Shown in pieces: positions 25,394-38,002 of a DNA stretch of 64,000 nt. The position numbers and the translations under genes are program-made. The DNA lies in contig CBFFRP010000292.1 of NCBI GenBank assembly GCA_965644295.1, forward strand, positions 62,001 to 126,000, written 5' to 3'. The notes beneath the pieces were generated by a model that did no database searches, was not told where the DNA came from, and saw nothing but the letters and a program-made list of their open reading frames with translations. How positions within the stretch are numbered: the stretch's first letter is position 1; every line of letters starts with the position of its first letter. This DNA is from Paraphysomonas bandaiensis. Its lineage: Eukaryota; Chrysophyceae.

Positions 25394-25858
25394 TGTCGCG
25401 ATATTCTAGCCTATAATTAACAGATCTGTATCAGATTAAAGTGAATCGCTGGGCATAGAGAGATATCGACTGCGAGCATCTCATCCGATCCATTGCAGTC
25501 CTATCATCACATGTCACTTCATGCTGTCGAGGTACACCTACAGCAGTGTACAGCATGTATACTCTACAGTATTGCCAGTCGGAGCTGTACATAACAACAA
25601 ACTCTCTTGTACTTTCTGCCCCGTATGGAGTATACGTATATATCACTGCACCAGAATACAATGAAATACGTTTGTAAAGCAGAAATCCCGTTTTTTTAGA
25701 TCTATCGCACACAAAAGCCCCTATTTTCACCCATCTTTCTATGGTGCATGTGGACAAGAGCACCGAGTCTTCGTATCGGCTGTACAGTGATCTGCTCTAT
25801 CAATCGGAGTGACTTAGATGTGGTGTAGCATTACGAGTTACAACACCTAACACTTTCA
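25394..25858. promoter_or_regulatory. Divergent promoter region of TMEM87-like gene and NAF1
   Basis: 465 bp separate the two start codons, so both promoters must lie here or in the flanking 5' ends. No clear TATA box can be assigned. ATACGTAT at about 25630 is a short palindrome; I see no copy of the GTATACCGGTATAC core. Confidence 0.4.
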
Positions 25859-27078
25859 ATGGCAAGTAGACCCGACTCGAGCTGTATGAGTGACTTGGAG
25901 TTCATATCGAGTTTGGTTCAAGATGAAATTCAAACCACAGTATCAGCAGCGCCATGTGTGCACACTGACTCGAATGAAATAGACATAGATGAGGAAGACA
26001 CTGCGTCCGATGATGACGATGTGTCCAGTGAGGGTGAGCACATAACTCCTACAGACGATACATGTGTCGCAGTGGATGATAGTAGCGATGTAGAGAGCGA
26101 ATTAGATGACATTGGAGACGAGAGTGCGAGTTCTAATACCGCACTTGATCTCCCCCCAAGAACTGCACACGAGATAGAGGAGCCTGTTGAAGAGGTGGAT
26201 GTAAAGATTCCACCAGAGGCTGAAATCATCTTGGTTGGAGAGGTGCTCTACCACATCTGTGGGGAGTCCACTGTTGTGATCCAATCTCTACCAACTTCTA
26301 CTCCGCTTGACGAGGGGTCGGTTTTATGTCTAGCTGACAGGTCCTTGATCGGCAAGGTGGGAGAAGTTTTCGGTCCTCTTTCACAACCGTTCTACGTAGT
26401 GCGATGGGCCAAGAGAAATGCTCGCCATCATACCAGTATAAACGAAATCGGAAATTCATCTCATGGAGATAATGGAGTTTCTTTAGTAGACCTTGCCCCT
26501 GGAACTGCTGTGTATGCTCCAAGTGGGCTGTGCTCTGTCATCACTCCTCTCTCTCTGCAGACAATACTTACTGCTAGTCGGGCTGCTACTGATGCCTCTA
26601 ATCTGTATGACGAGGAGGTATGAAGTGTATTACAATTCTACTGATTCAATTCTATATGTAGGTCGGTGAGGAAGAACAAGAGTTTTCTGACGACGAAAAG
26701 GAGGCTGAGTTCAAGCGTAAGAAGAGCCAGCAACAAAAAAAAAGAGGTCGGGGAGAGAGACAGCAGCTACCACACAATCCGGATGCACAACAACACTTTC
26801 CTCCCACTCCGCCAACAACTGTCGCACCAACTGGTTCTGCGTTACCATGGGCAGGTCAGTGTAGCATGGTATCGTGTCATATATTGCTTCTGTATCTGAC
26901 ACTATTCTTTCTCTGTCTATTACCCACTGCAGGATTCGGACAGACATATTCAGTTGGCAACAGTACAACTACTGAGAGCACAATCCCTGCACAAAGCAGT
27001 ACTTCCGATACTACACCAGTAGGACTCTGCTTTCCTCCCCGTCTTAGCCAATTTTCTTTTATAGGAAAAAAGAGCTAG
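25859..27078 (+). CDS. NAF1: H/ACA snoRNP assembly factor NAF1
   Basis: Three exons (25859-26617, 26662-26854, 26933-27078) give 365 residues. A long acidic N-terminus (Asp/Glu/Ser rich, about 35-115) precedes a Gar1/Naf1 RNA-binding barrel at about 125-220. That barrel carries GEVLYHICGESTVVIQS, LDEGSVLCLADRSLIGKVGE (20 residues) and FGPLSQPFYVVRWA, the classic VFGPxxxPxYxVR motif. After it come EEEQEFSDDEKEAEFKRKK, a basic stretch, and a Pro/Gln/Thr-rich tail. NAF1 binds dyskerin/Cbf5 during nuclear biogenesis of H/ACA RNPs and telomerase and is later replaced by Gar1. The acidic N-terminus and basic tail distinguish it from Gar1, which has RGG tails. The 3' end is slightly uncertain: a further intron from GTAGGACT (27021) to TAG (27065) would swap the last residues. 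Confidence 0.93.
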
Positions 27079-27782
27079 CTTATCCGGGATAGTCCATGTG
27101 ATACTCTAATAAATATCCATATTTAAATTTTGATTCGTTGGGTATCCTTGTGTATTGCTTATGGACCGATAACATATTTTTACTGTTTACTGAGTAGTGA
27201 ATCACGAAATGTGCATGATAACTACAGACAATGGATTCTTTTTGAGGGAACAAGTATTCATTAGTGCGTGCGTAAAGTGTTTAAAGAATAAAAATTATAA
27301 GGATCAGGGTACATATGATTACATATGTACGTATGTACACCTCAGATTGGAATCAGTATTGATGTGTTAATCAATATTTACGCTTTATTATTGCCTTTTA
27401 CTTTTTGTAAGCAATTAAAAGCTGTATTTCTAAGGTAATTGAATTATGACCGCTACTTGAAGAATACAGTAGTTGTTACTAGGTTAACAGTAGTACATGA
27501 CTAATATACGAAATGAATAATGATAGCGAAACTGAAATACTACTTTGACCGAGAAGATCGTCTCAATATAAGATCAGATAATATTGATTGGTAATTGAGA
27601 GATTATAATTGTAGGAGGATCTATATTGGGCCTAATCAATTCGGTGTGATTTCTAGTCACACAAAAAGTAGCGAATTGTAGTGATTTCCTAATTGTAGCG
27701 AATATCAATGAACAATGAGAGAAGTCGATTATAATTGAACATTGAGTGCACAACGTTTATAGTTAATTAAAAGTTTAGTATG

Positions 27783-27845
27783 TCTAGCATTCAACTAGCC
27801 ACTATTTTGGTGCAGGTTTTTAACGCCTATTATTGACAATTGACC
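27783..27845 (-). repeat. Dispersed repeat family, isolated end in reverse orientation
   Basis: On the minus strand it reads AATAGGCGTTAAAAACCTGC followed by ACCAAAATAGTGGCTAG. This matches the left ends at 19692 and 56555. Only about 60 bases are recognisable. Confidence 0.75.
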
Positions 27846-28270
27846 ATTTTCAGATGATTAAGATCGTTGTAAGAGAAGTTTAAGTTAGTCAAACTAGATA
27901 GATTACTTTATTATGATTGTATACACAATTGTATGTGTTGTCATGTAACACATGTCAACAACATGATAAATTATTTCGTTCATGTCAACCACTGCTCAAC
28001 TTCCGTATCTTGAATAGTCATGATATATTACTTCAGTTTCACAGTTATAGCTATATAGCACCTTTGACTATTGACTACGTATTACTGTTTTTCACATTGT
28101 ATTTAACGTATTCTACAGTACTATCTTAGAGAACCATACGTATTCCAACACCTATTGCTAAATAATAAGACTTTTCATAATATGATTAAAAGTTGAAACC
28201 ATTCACAATGTTAAGCATAATTGCCCGTCTTGTCAGGAATACAAGTATGTCATAGCGCTTTCAGATATTA

Positions 28271-28621
28271 TCACAAAGAAGCTCTGGGTGTATCCACTTT
28301 TAGGACCAGAACTGCTAGCGAGATACAATTGGACAAACTCAAGGACTGGATTGAGTGTAATGCCTTACATGTATCCCTGTTTGCACCGGTAGATACAATA
28401 TCATGTGGATGGGAATGTTGAACTCGTTTATAAAACAGTATCTGCATAGTAGCACGTTCGGAACCAGGATCACATGATAATGAATGAAGCTCAAATGATA
28501 CTACAGGACTTAGAGCAGTGTCGAAAGGACGGTTCCGCACGCTAGGAGAAAGGACTCTGTCTATGTTGTCGGATTCGGGGATTCGTGGAATTGTGATGCC
28601 ATATTTTTCAAATAATGCCAA
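28271..28621 (-). other. Possible gene fragment, hypothetical 116-residue frame
   Basis: The frame stays open upstream of its first ATG (to about 28660) and reads IEAIQPFGLALFEKYGITIP at its start, which looks protein-like. No family could be assigned, no clear partner exons were found, and the C-terminal half looks less convincing. It could be a decayed gene or chance. Confidence 0.2.
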
Positions 28622-29617
28622 TCCGAACGGTTGGATGGCTTCAATGGATTGAATTTGTGAGAAATGTAATTACCGAATAGGTGGTTTTAAGTTGACGTTA
28701 CTAAAAGACAGAGTTCTTGCTGAATTGCTTTATAAGAGTGAAAGTAAAAGTACATTGTGATGCTGCAGGGATGTGACGTAACAGAATGGATATCACCAAT
28801 ACTGATATTTTTCTATACAAGTAATAATCTCCTCAATATAGGTACTAGCGATAAGCATCAGCAAGCAAGCTACTCTAGTATGTGTGTAGGAATCGATTGT
28901 ATATAAACTCTCCTGTAATATTCTTGAAGTATTAATTCGAAGTCCTGCTGGTTATGATCTTCTACATATGACGAAGGATGGAATATAACTTGGAGTGCTT
29001 GATTATTCGCTTTTGAAAGTTGACTCATCATTTCATTTTCCCTAAAATTGTGTGATATGAAGAAATCACATACAAATGGCTGTCAATATCATAACCATTT
29101 ATAGAAGAGTGTTTCTGTTCAAAGTTCAAACCGAATATTGAAGTTGAATGTCTATGTTTTCATATTTACGCGGTTCCAATATGAGCGCTCTCTGGAACCC
29201 AATTCAGGTCGAACAATACTCCTCTTGGGACAAAATGGCGACAAGATTATATATTAATATATCTGAGACATTAAATTGTAAAACTCTTGTAGTTTACAAG
29301 CAGCTCCGCACTATCACGGAGCCCGACAGGAGGTGGTGGGACTTTTATCCTATCATATTATCAAAATAGTTTAAAATAACTTCTTAATTCCAAGTCTCGT
29401 AAATATACGAAATCTCATTATAACTATACATACAATTACTATTGGTTGAAAACTAACTGCAATACTGTTAACAATGATTCATAGTACCCGATTACTATGA
29501 AGAAAATATCTACAATGTATGGAGTTATAAAAGCAATCTTGAATGTCGTGGTCGATTGTATCAAAACGCGATTAGTGGTTTCTATGTGTAGATAAAAGGA
29601 AAGCAAGTAATGCAGTA

Positions 29618-31161
29618 TTACGTCTGTTGACCATTAGACTCAACACTCTCTCCAGTAAGTTCCCGCCCCCCGAGACCCATAGCACCATCATCTGTGTTCG
29701 ATGGGGCGTCAATAAGATTGAACCGACTGCCAACCTTCTTGAGCTTACGCTCTTCTGCAAAGTTTTTGCGGTAATTGTCCGTGACCACACTGAGGTTAGA
29801 GCTACTGGCAGAGTTGTTGCGTGTCTCTTCGACAATCCACCGGTGCGACAGAGCTTCAGCAGCACAGAGGCGCTTGGATGGTTTCACAGTCAACAAACCT
29901 ACACATTCCATCCGTGAGTTCAATTACATGTAATGAATAACGGCACGCACTCTTTACAAAGTCCTTGGCTGGGGAGCTAACGATTGCCCAGACCCCACTA
30001 CTTAAGTCATAGTCAGCTCTCTGGATCTTCTGAAAGAGAACTTTTTCCTTGCGGCACTTTCTGTTAGCAGAGAACGAATTAGTGGAGTTGGACAGCCCTA
30101 GCCCTAATCGAATAGAATACAGTACTTACTTGAGGGAGAATGCGGGTTCCCCGGCCAACATCTCATACGCGATGCAGCCAAGTGACCACATATCTACCTG
30201 TGGACCATACGCACGATTTATAAGTTCCGGTGCGAAATATTCCTTGGTTCCCCATAGTTCCCGGCATTTGGAGTATTTCTTACGTTTAACGCTTGAGTCC
30301 GCATCATATCCGTCTTCTCCGATTCGGCATATAGCGGAGAGTCCAAAGTCAGCAATCTTGACCTCCAGCACTGTTCCCACCCGCTGTAAAAGGATATTTT
30401 CGACTTTAAGGTCGCGATGAATAATACCCAGGGAGTGAAGGTAATGTACGCCATGGAGCATCTACAAACATCATCCGAAGCGTTAGCATTTCCCACCTGA
30501 AACATCCAGTGAAACTCAGTACCTGCTTGATATGACGGGCAGCCTGGGTCTCGCTGTAATCCGTGGTATCCATCAAGAACTGATGAAGAGACCCGCCACG
30601 GACGAGTTCGAGGATAATCCAGAAGCACTTAGGAGACTGCATAATACGTGTCAGAATGGCTGACACAGGCTAACAGCTTCTAGTTACCTCGTAGAGCTCA
30701 TACATACAAACAATGTGCCTATGTCGCACGCGTTTCATGATCTCAATCTCAGTCATCATACTCTCCATATCATTCATGGTATCATTTTTCTCCACGACTT
30801 TCAGGGCATATTTTTCACAGGTGTGTCGGTTAGTCACCTTGAGAACATATCCAGAAGCTCCTTTGCCAAGAGTGGGCCCGAAGTCATATGTCTCCTTCAC
30901 AACTTTATCTGTTATATCGTGTCTAATATCCAGTTTCCTTCTAGCCACCTCAGCCAACAATTCCTCGTCGCTCGCTTCTCCCAGCGGTGTCAACATCGCA
31001 CCGGCAGGGTCTACCGAGAATGATGTCGATATCATGGAGTGTACCTTAATATCAGTATTCTTCGACACCGAACCTCTCCGCTGTGGTAAATTGATATCAC
31101 CGGTTCCACTGGTATCAAACTTATCTTCATTGTTGTACTTTGACTGCGCTCCGCCCCCCAT
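29618..31161 (-). CDS. Serine/threonine protein kinase, CAMK-like
   Basis: Five minus-strand exons (31161-30688, 30636-30523, 30461-30130, 30060-29951, 29898-29618) give 436 residues. The N-terminal 90 residues are Gly/Ser-rich and not conserved. The kinase domain spans about 92-365: Gly loop LGKGASGYVLKV (98-109), ATP-binding Lys121 in YALKVVEK, Glu in TEIEIMKRVRH, catalytic HRDLK (211-215), DFG (234-236) and APE (273-275), then the Arg-containing helix TVKPSKRLCAAEALSHRWI. All catalytic residues are present, so it should be active. The SKRLxAAEALxHxWI end and the EYFAPELINRAYGPQVDMW stretch place it in the CAMK group. I see no EF-hands or calmodulin-binding helix, so the regulator is unknown. 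MGGG at the start suggests myristoylation but position 6 is Gln, which does not fit well. Head-to-head with the HDAC gene. Confidence 0.92.
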
Positions 31162-31770
31162 TACGTATTAAAAATACCAGTTAATCTAATTATTATCTAT
31201 ACGACCTGTCAACAATGCGTGGACAGGCACTTGATTTCAGGGAGGAACATACAATCGATCACAATATGAATAGACTGTGGAATATTGCGCTAATCAGATG
31301 CACATATACACCACGTAGTGGCAATGCATATAATGGTGTTGTGGACAAGATGGTCCCTTATGGTGGTTCTGGTTGAGTGGAGTGCTTTTTGTTTGTTGGG
31401 ATTCGTTGAGCCCACACACATAAATTACGTCATGAAACGAACTAAAAAAACATGATTGATGGGGAACTTCCCTCAGAGGGATGACACCACCATCAGCAGA
31501 CAGGAGATCTCCTATAAGTTATAGTCTCCTGTAGATCACCAGCAGCAGCCTCCTTCATCAAAAACATATGTGAATATAGGCATCGGTAGCGTGCGTACAC
31601 TATACGGTATACCGGTATACACTGCACTTATACTTATAATGTATAGCAGTGGGCAGCATATCATAGTCTAGTTCCCACAGAGCGAAGTGCAGTGGACATT
31701 CATGTGGGTTCATCATTCGCCTTGTACGTAATAAGTCATTCTCTGTTTAGAATAGCTGACTGAAAGAGTG
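31162..31770. other. Divergent region between kinase and HDAC genes
   Basis: 609 bp hold both promoters. It contains the palindromic core at 31607-31620 and nothing coding. Confidence 0.5.
31607..31620. promoter_or_regulatory. Palindrome GTATACCGGTATAC in divergent promoter region
   Basis: A 14-base perfect palindrome, identical to the core that occurs twice, overlapping, at 1441-1466. It lies about 450 bp upstream of the kinase start and 150 bp upstream of the HDAC start. Confidence 0.45.
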
Positions 31771-33490
31771 ATGAACTCTGCGAGGACCGCATGTAAGACA
31801 CCTGATCATTTTATTGACGGCAGTAATCATGACATCATTCCTTCATAGGGAAAAAAGATATTGTTGGCGCAATATATCACCACAGGGACTGCATAGGTCA
31901 TTGTATCAATGGACATTCTGAAAGTCCTGCTCGTGTAGCTTCTATCCTGCAAGAGCTTCGCAAGTATTGGCCGGAATCTGTTTTCCGCGAAGCTCCAATG
32001 GCAACTGATGGGCAAATCCTTCTTTATCACACCGAAGAACACCTTAACCATTTGGGTGAACTTTTCAATAGAGCTGAAGAATCGCACACTAAACAGAGGA
32101 TTGATGGCGACACTGAAGTAATGCATAACACCCGAAATGCTGTTTATAGGGCTACAGGGTCAGTTATAGCTGCTGTGGATCACACTTTCCTACCGATCAC
32201 GGATCCCCTTAGCATTAGGTATTGAGCATTCGTTGTTGTTTTGTATGTAATACCTCATGTTGTTGTTTTGTGTGTATAGGACAGCGTTTTGTTGTGTTCG
32301 TCCCCCTGGACACCACGCTGAGCAGAATCGGGCGATGGGTTTCTGCTTTGTAAATGGTGCTGCTGTAGCGGCCCAGCACGCACGTACCTGCTATGGAATA
32401 GATAGGGTAGCCGTATTGGTAAGTATGATACGTGTTAGATATTGTGCTCGATTTAACCGGAGTATAGGACTTTGACGTTCATCATGGAAATGGTACAGAG
32501 CAAGGTTTTAGGGCAGATTCCTCTGGGTGCCTCTTTTATGGCTCCACGCAGGAGATGGGAAATTATCCAGGGACAGGCGACCAACCTCCCCTTGCACCTG
32601 TGAGTAATGAGGAGATGGATGTCATGCGGGACCGTCTTGGAGAGAAAAACTTTGAGTTGCTCTGGGGAAAAGAAGGGTCCCTAGAGGTGGCGGAGGATGC
32701 AGAGGACAGGCGAGTAGTCAACAGGGAGATCATTGGTGGTCGGGGGTCTAGAGAGGAGTTCAGGCGCAGATGGAGAGAGGTAATATACGAGATGGTGAGG
32801 TTTAACCCACAACTTGTGATTATTTCGGCGGGGTTTGATGCCCATATTAGAGACCCCCTTGGTGGGATGCAGCTCGAGGAGGAAGACTACAAATGGGCGA
32901 CAGAACTGGTGATGGACGCGTGCAAGTGGTGTGCTCAGCAGCAGGGGTCCGCTGTACCTTGCATCTCGGTACTGGAAGGTGGATACGACCTCTTGGCAAT
33001 TTCTCGATCGGCAGCAGTTCATGTAAAAGCGTTGTTCGAAAAGGCACTGGAACATACCGAAAGTGAAGCACCGTGTAAGGCACTGGAACACACCGAAAGT
33101 GAAGCAAACAACGATGATGCGCAGGTGGAAGAGCAGGACGAAAGTCACATTGAAGACGAAACTTCTGTGGGATGTAACAATATAGAGGAGAAGAGCAATG
33201 AAAGTATTGCTGATGTTTGGGAGGATGACAAAGACAAAGTAGATGGCGTTCTCAGTTTGGATGATGTGTTAGCGTCTCTTGATGTGTCCATTAACAGTCT
33301 TATGCTCTCCGCGCTTATGAGCAATACGACAACGGCTGGGCTTGCTGACAGCGTTTCCGGGGATGATGTCAACTGCAAACCATCATTAGGTAGCACTGAC
33401 TCATCAGATGCACTGGTGCCAGAGGAAGTTCAAGTCAGTGAGCCGCTAGTGAATAATGCCGTAGATGAAGATGAGAGAGGCGGCCTATAG
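31771..33490 (+). CDS. Histone deacetylase, class II-like (zinc-dependent)
   Basis: Four exons (31771-31792, 31849-32218, 32280-32418, 32468-33490) give 517 residues. The catalytic fold covers about 12-375. The H-box is HSESPARV near 28. Next come RPPGHHAEQ with the His142-His143 charge relay, [12 protein letters not shown], and [10 protein letters not shown] with zinc ligands Asp180 and His182. [14 protein letters not shown] carries zinc ligand Asp301, and LEGGYDL carries the transition-state Tyr350. All active-site residues are present. It should remove acetyl groups from lysines of histones or other proteins. Between YPGTGD and [13 protein letters not shown] there are about 80 residues, some 30 more than usual; the extra piece is charged. 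The C-terminal 140 residues are acidic and contain a tandem duplication ([10 protein letters not shown] twice, about 36 nt apart at 33039-33110). The tiny first exon (22 nt, seven codons) is the least certain part. Confidence 0.92.
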
Positions 33491-35056
33491 AGATATACTT
33501 TAGGTCGTCATACTATTCGCAGTTTGTACTCTATGCCTCCACTTTGAATACCCGTGTACTTTTCTTGTAACACGCTATATGTTTCGTTTGTTGACGTTAT
33601 TTGCTTTATAGTCTATTGAGTGCGTACAATTCGAATTGTCTACATCATAAAGAATGCGTTTTTACAAGTAATTCGTTTGCGATTATACACAGTTATTAAG
33701 ATGAGATTATGATACTCAGGCGAACTCACCCTGTTTGTTTCACACCGAAAAGAGCTCGTATATTATATATTGCAGCAGTACACAAATAGCTAGTAAAAGA
33801 ATAAAACTTAAATCATACTCAGTAGATAGCACTGCCGTAATTAAAGTATTTCCGAATAGAGTGTATATTGTAAATGAAGGCTTTAGTTTTTCAACGACAA
33901 TATTCAGCTAATAGTAGTATATATCTTCGTAGTACGTAGTATATAGCGAAAGTCTATCGGTGTATATCGAATATCGAGACGTCAAGTACGTACTAATTCG
34001 TATGGATTACAATACCATGTCTCGCTGTCCCCCATCCGCCCCAAGTCCGTCACTTCGGCCGTCCCAAAGAAAAATTAAAGCTGATTCTTGCAATATTGAA
34101 TCTCACTCTACTTTCAGCCATTACAAGTAGTTCTAGTAATATGTAAATTGCAGATCATAGTAGTACTGGCTCAACTACCACACTTTCGAAAACAATAGTC
34201 GGGATTTGATAAATCTACTAGTAGGCTCATGTTGTGCTTTCCCCACGCCATACACTAGTGTTTTGTAATCATCTATAAATTAAGTATAGATTGTTTAAAT
34301 CTAGCGAGTGCCGTGCTCGGTATTACCACAATGAGTATAAGATGTTTCAAACACTCATACAAAATGTAGACCTTCATATACACACATGACAGAACGAGGG
34401 CTACAATAACCTACGCTACCGCCCCCTTTGCATTATACTCTATACAAAACGCTCATTCAGAATAAGGAACCTGCATACTATGAACCGTGTAAATGATATT
34501 GCTCAATACTAGTCGTACGGTTGAAAGGTTTTCGGGTGGAGTTCTAAGATAGTTATTGACCGTTTGGAATATCTTTTCAAGATCAAACGATCGAATGATA
34601 GGTATGAATAAACACTATCCAACTCAAGCACGAAAATCTTTGAAACTTATTCACTGAGAGACTCTTTCACGACACTGTTGAACTCACTAAGCTGGCCAAT
34701 ATCTTCTACTAGGCTGTAACGCTGATGGATGATCATCGACCACATTGGGATAAACCGTATGAGCAAAGGTAGAACGAGAACTGAAGCATTGTTGTGACTA
34801 TACAGGATTCACAATGTAGAAGTGGATTAAGATTTCGATGTCACCAGCAGCAGATAGTATCCCTGTTTTGTAGTTGTGGGCTCTTTTTTTTATGTTGTTG
34901 TATATGGTTGCGTAGCATACAGAGTGGTATACGTACAGCAGTAGATACAACATCAGGGGACGATACTGTAACAAACTCATCACAGATTAGTTCACGGAGT
35001 AGGTAATTTCCCTCATTGAACGTTAGGGTATATATCAATTGGTAAGTTGAGAAGTG
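33491..35056. other. Intergenic region, nothing recognised
   Basis: AT-rich with short frames only. 33908-33960 is rich in GTAGTATATA-type repeats. No repeat-family copy or RNA gene was recognised. Confidence 0.5.
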
Positions 35057-36017
35057 ATGGCAACCAAAATCGACGTTGTGGAGGTAATCAATCTCTACTA
35101 TTTATTATCGTACTGATTGGAGCTATACACATATAGGTCACACCGACATTTTTTGCTAATTCCGGTTTATCTGAGTATGACAGTAATGTAACTCCTGTGG
35201 GATATAGTATACAGGGCGATACTATGCAAATAGTTACTATTCCTGTTGCACCAGGTGAGAGCATACAGTGCGAGCCAGGAACGATGTGCTATTCGTCCAA
35301 AGATATGCAAGCTACAGTGAAATTAGGTGGTCTTGGAAGGTTGATCTCCGGTGAAGGACTTTTTAAAGCAATATACAAAAATAAGGGTGGAGAACAAGGG
35401 TTTATTGCATTGACACCAAATACCCCCGCAACTATTATCCCGATTGACTTGGACGCACTTGGTGGATCTATAAAATGTAAACACGACGCCTTCATGGCTT
35501 CTATTAATCCGGATGTGAAAGTAACTATTAGCATTATTAATTCCAACTCCTGTCTTGCCTGCTGCTGCTCTGGCATGGATGTGTTTATGCAAGACGTGAG
35601 GGGGACTGGCATTATGTTCCTTCAGGCCCATGGTACAATCATGGAAAAGGAGCTCCAGCCCAACGAAGAGATTGTGGTGGATACTAACTGGTGTGTGCGT
35701 TATTCAATCTGTTGCTGTGCTATCTGCGATATTGATTATGTTGTTTTTCAGTGTGGTAGCTGTCGGGAGTAGCGTGACCGTTGATGTGGTAATGACGGGA
35801 GGATGCTCAGTAATGTGCTGTTCGGGTGAAGGGTACGTACCGTATGACTCATGTTGTACTTCTATTACTTGTGCTGATGAATGTGTTTAGGTGCTTCAAT
35901 ACGACCCTCAGAGGACCAGGGCGGATAATTCTTTCATCCATGCCTATCGAGAAGTTACGCGCCCTCTTCCCCCGCCCTGCACCGCGTGGCAAAAAAGATA
36001 AGAAACAAGAATCGTAA
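35057..36017 (+). CDS. AIM24 / TIGR00266 family protein, Cys-rich variant
   Basis: Four exons (35057-35083, 35137-35690, 35752-35832, 35891-36017) give 262 residues. The protein follows the AIM24 fold: VGYSIQGDTMQIVTIPVAPG, then CEPGTMCYSSKDM, GGLGRLISGEGLFKAIYKN, FIALTPNTPATIIPID, MFLQAHGTIMEKEL and the C-terminal GEGCFNTTLRGPGRIILSSM, ending in a Pro- and Lys-rich tail (PRGKKDKKQES). The family forms double-stranded beta-helix (cupin-like) folds. Yeast Aim24 supports mitochondrial inner-membrane organisation, but most bacterial and algal members have no set function. No clear mitochondrial presequence is visible. Unusual here are two Cys clusters, CLACCCSG (about 131-138) and CSVMCCSGEGC (about 207-217), at neighbouring positions in the fold. 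They could bind metal or be lipidated; this is inference. Confidence 0.88.
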
Positions 36018-38002
36018 TAAAGTGAACAGCTCTGCCCTATTCTTTGTTTTTTGCGCTGTTGAAAGTGATGAATAGGTACGGATGCACTTCAATTTGGATT
36101 TTATGTTAGGTACTAAGTATAATTGCCAAGTAGTAGATAGCCGTTCCAGCTTTGGTCATTAATAATAAAAAATTCGTTTCGGGCATTAATTCTAATGTCA
36201 AAAGAATATAATATAGACCATACTGTTCTCTTTAATGTGTCTGCAAATATGGGCGGAGTCCTATCCGCTCTCCTGTTTCTTGCAAGAAATTAGACTGAGA
36301 AATTGACATGCATAGTAAAGGATTAACCATTTTAAAGTACTAAATATTCTTCCATCATTATACATTATACTACATAGTATCATATTCCAATCATCTTCGC
36401 TTAAATAATTATTCAATATTTTCTAATTCTCTCCTAGACACCGCTTTCGATGGCTCTTATACCCAGTGGTTTTGTACAAATATTTGCAGCTTGCTCACTA
36501 GCCGTAAAATAATCGTTATGGTTTATTTTTAACAGTTTGAAACCTTATGATACACTGATTCATGTAGTAAATCACTAGCACTCTGACTATCCAGAAAAAA
36601 AATCGACTTACCGCACTCCTAGCTCGGTTAAAGTCCTCAAAGCTACATAACTTTCTGCATCCCCACATGTATGGATGATATCGACAAAGTGGCTTGAAAA
36701 ATAGATTCGTCTATCAGTGGTTCTCCCGAAGCAACATAATGTACCGAGTAGTGGATCGGCAAGGCACTATATCACCAGCCCAATCTTCAGCAGTAAAGAT
36801 GTGTAAGCCAAACTGTCTCCACAAAACCGTATTTATTTTCAAATAGATGAGTCATTTGATTACAAAAAGATGAGTCATTTGATTACAGGTGGCAGAGACG
36901 ACTCAGCAGCATGCGGAGATAACAACCCAACAGCACACGGGCATCTCGTGGCGTAGTCGTTGTTTGGTTTAAAATTGCCCTTAACGAATAATTATCTACG
37001 CCCTCTTGCGCAGCTATGGGGGCATCTGGGTATACTACAGCAGTACCCATGCGGTGATACAACATTGGATATCATCGCGTATATAGATTCTTTCAGACGC
37101 AATTCTTAATAAAGTTTTTTAAATTCTATTAACAAGTGTCTTCTCCGCATACTTTACTTGGTCTAATTGAACGTACTCCTTCTCATGAATCCCTCGAATA
37201 TCACGAAATGTTCGATTTCTCCCTTATCTGTCCTGCCGAATAGATCTCTGCAATCATCCACGTATATGGCCAGGTACATACAGTGTTCCCAATACATAAC
37301 ATAATATAAGCAAGTGCGGATGCATATATTACGCTTTTGTTGATATCATCTTTGATAGTGTTGGTGACTGATATCATGTTCACCAATATCAGTTTTCCAT
37401 CAAATATAACGTCTGTTTGTTCCAATAAAGTAGGCTTCTTAACAGTAGTGGGAGCATCAGTGCACTATCGAACCACAATACCTCTGCTGCAAAAGTGTCA
37501 TGCGTGGCTATGATAACAATGAGATATTTATTGAAGTGTGTTGACAATATCGACAGCACACACAAGGGATTTATGACTTCCGAATTCGTCAAATGGCAGC
37601 AACTGAAGGGTAACTTTCAGCATGCGTAAACGTTACCATGGATCGTAGCACTTCGTAGTGCTTCTTTAAAGCGTATGTTATCCCATTGCAGCATTTTCTC
37701 ACTTCTCCATCATGAGAATCACCATACCATGCAATGGATGCTGACATTCTTCAAGTGCTGTCGTAGCTAGTTATTCTTTTTTTTACTCTTGTGCTATCGA
37801 AAAATTCATTGTTTTTAGATAAACACGATATAAACTCCAGAAATACAAAGTCTAAGCTAAAAAATAGCCTTTATAGACACACCTAAAAAAAATAGCAGTG
37901 TGCAGCTACACCTACAGTACATAGAGTCTAACGACACATGGAACTTACTTACTTCTCTCACAACTCATACTGGCAGTAGCTCCATTGTCCCACTGTGATG
38001 TA
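36018..38002. other. Intergenic region, nothing recognised
   Basis: AT-rich. A 20-base direct duplication (AGATGAGTCATTTGATTACA) occurs twice in a row at about 36846-36888. Minus-strand frames at 37592-37201 are hydrophobic but could not be spliced into a gene. Confidence 0.45.

Larger units (their letters stand above)
27079..29617. other. Intergenic region, one repeat end and one doubtful reading frame
   Basis: AT-rich. 27783-27845 is a reverse-oriented end of the dispersed repeat. A 116-residue minus-strand frame (28621-28271) is listed separately. The other frames are short and lack splice-consistent extensions. Confidence 0.5.

Noticed and set aside
28271-28660. Idea that the ALFEKYGITIP frame is an ATP-grasp (succinyl-CoA ligase-type) N-terminus
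   Set aside because: Only a few residues agree and the following sequence does not; left as a doubtful fragment.
29148-29369. 73-codon forward frame downstream of the kinase
   Set aside because: No motif, no splice partner, and AT-rich composition like the surrounding intergenic DNA.
37201-37592. Two minus-strand frames with hydrophobic stretches
   Set aside because: I tried to join them by GT-AG splicing and found no convincing intron or family motif.
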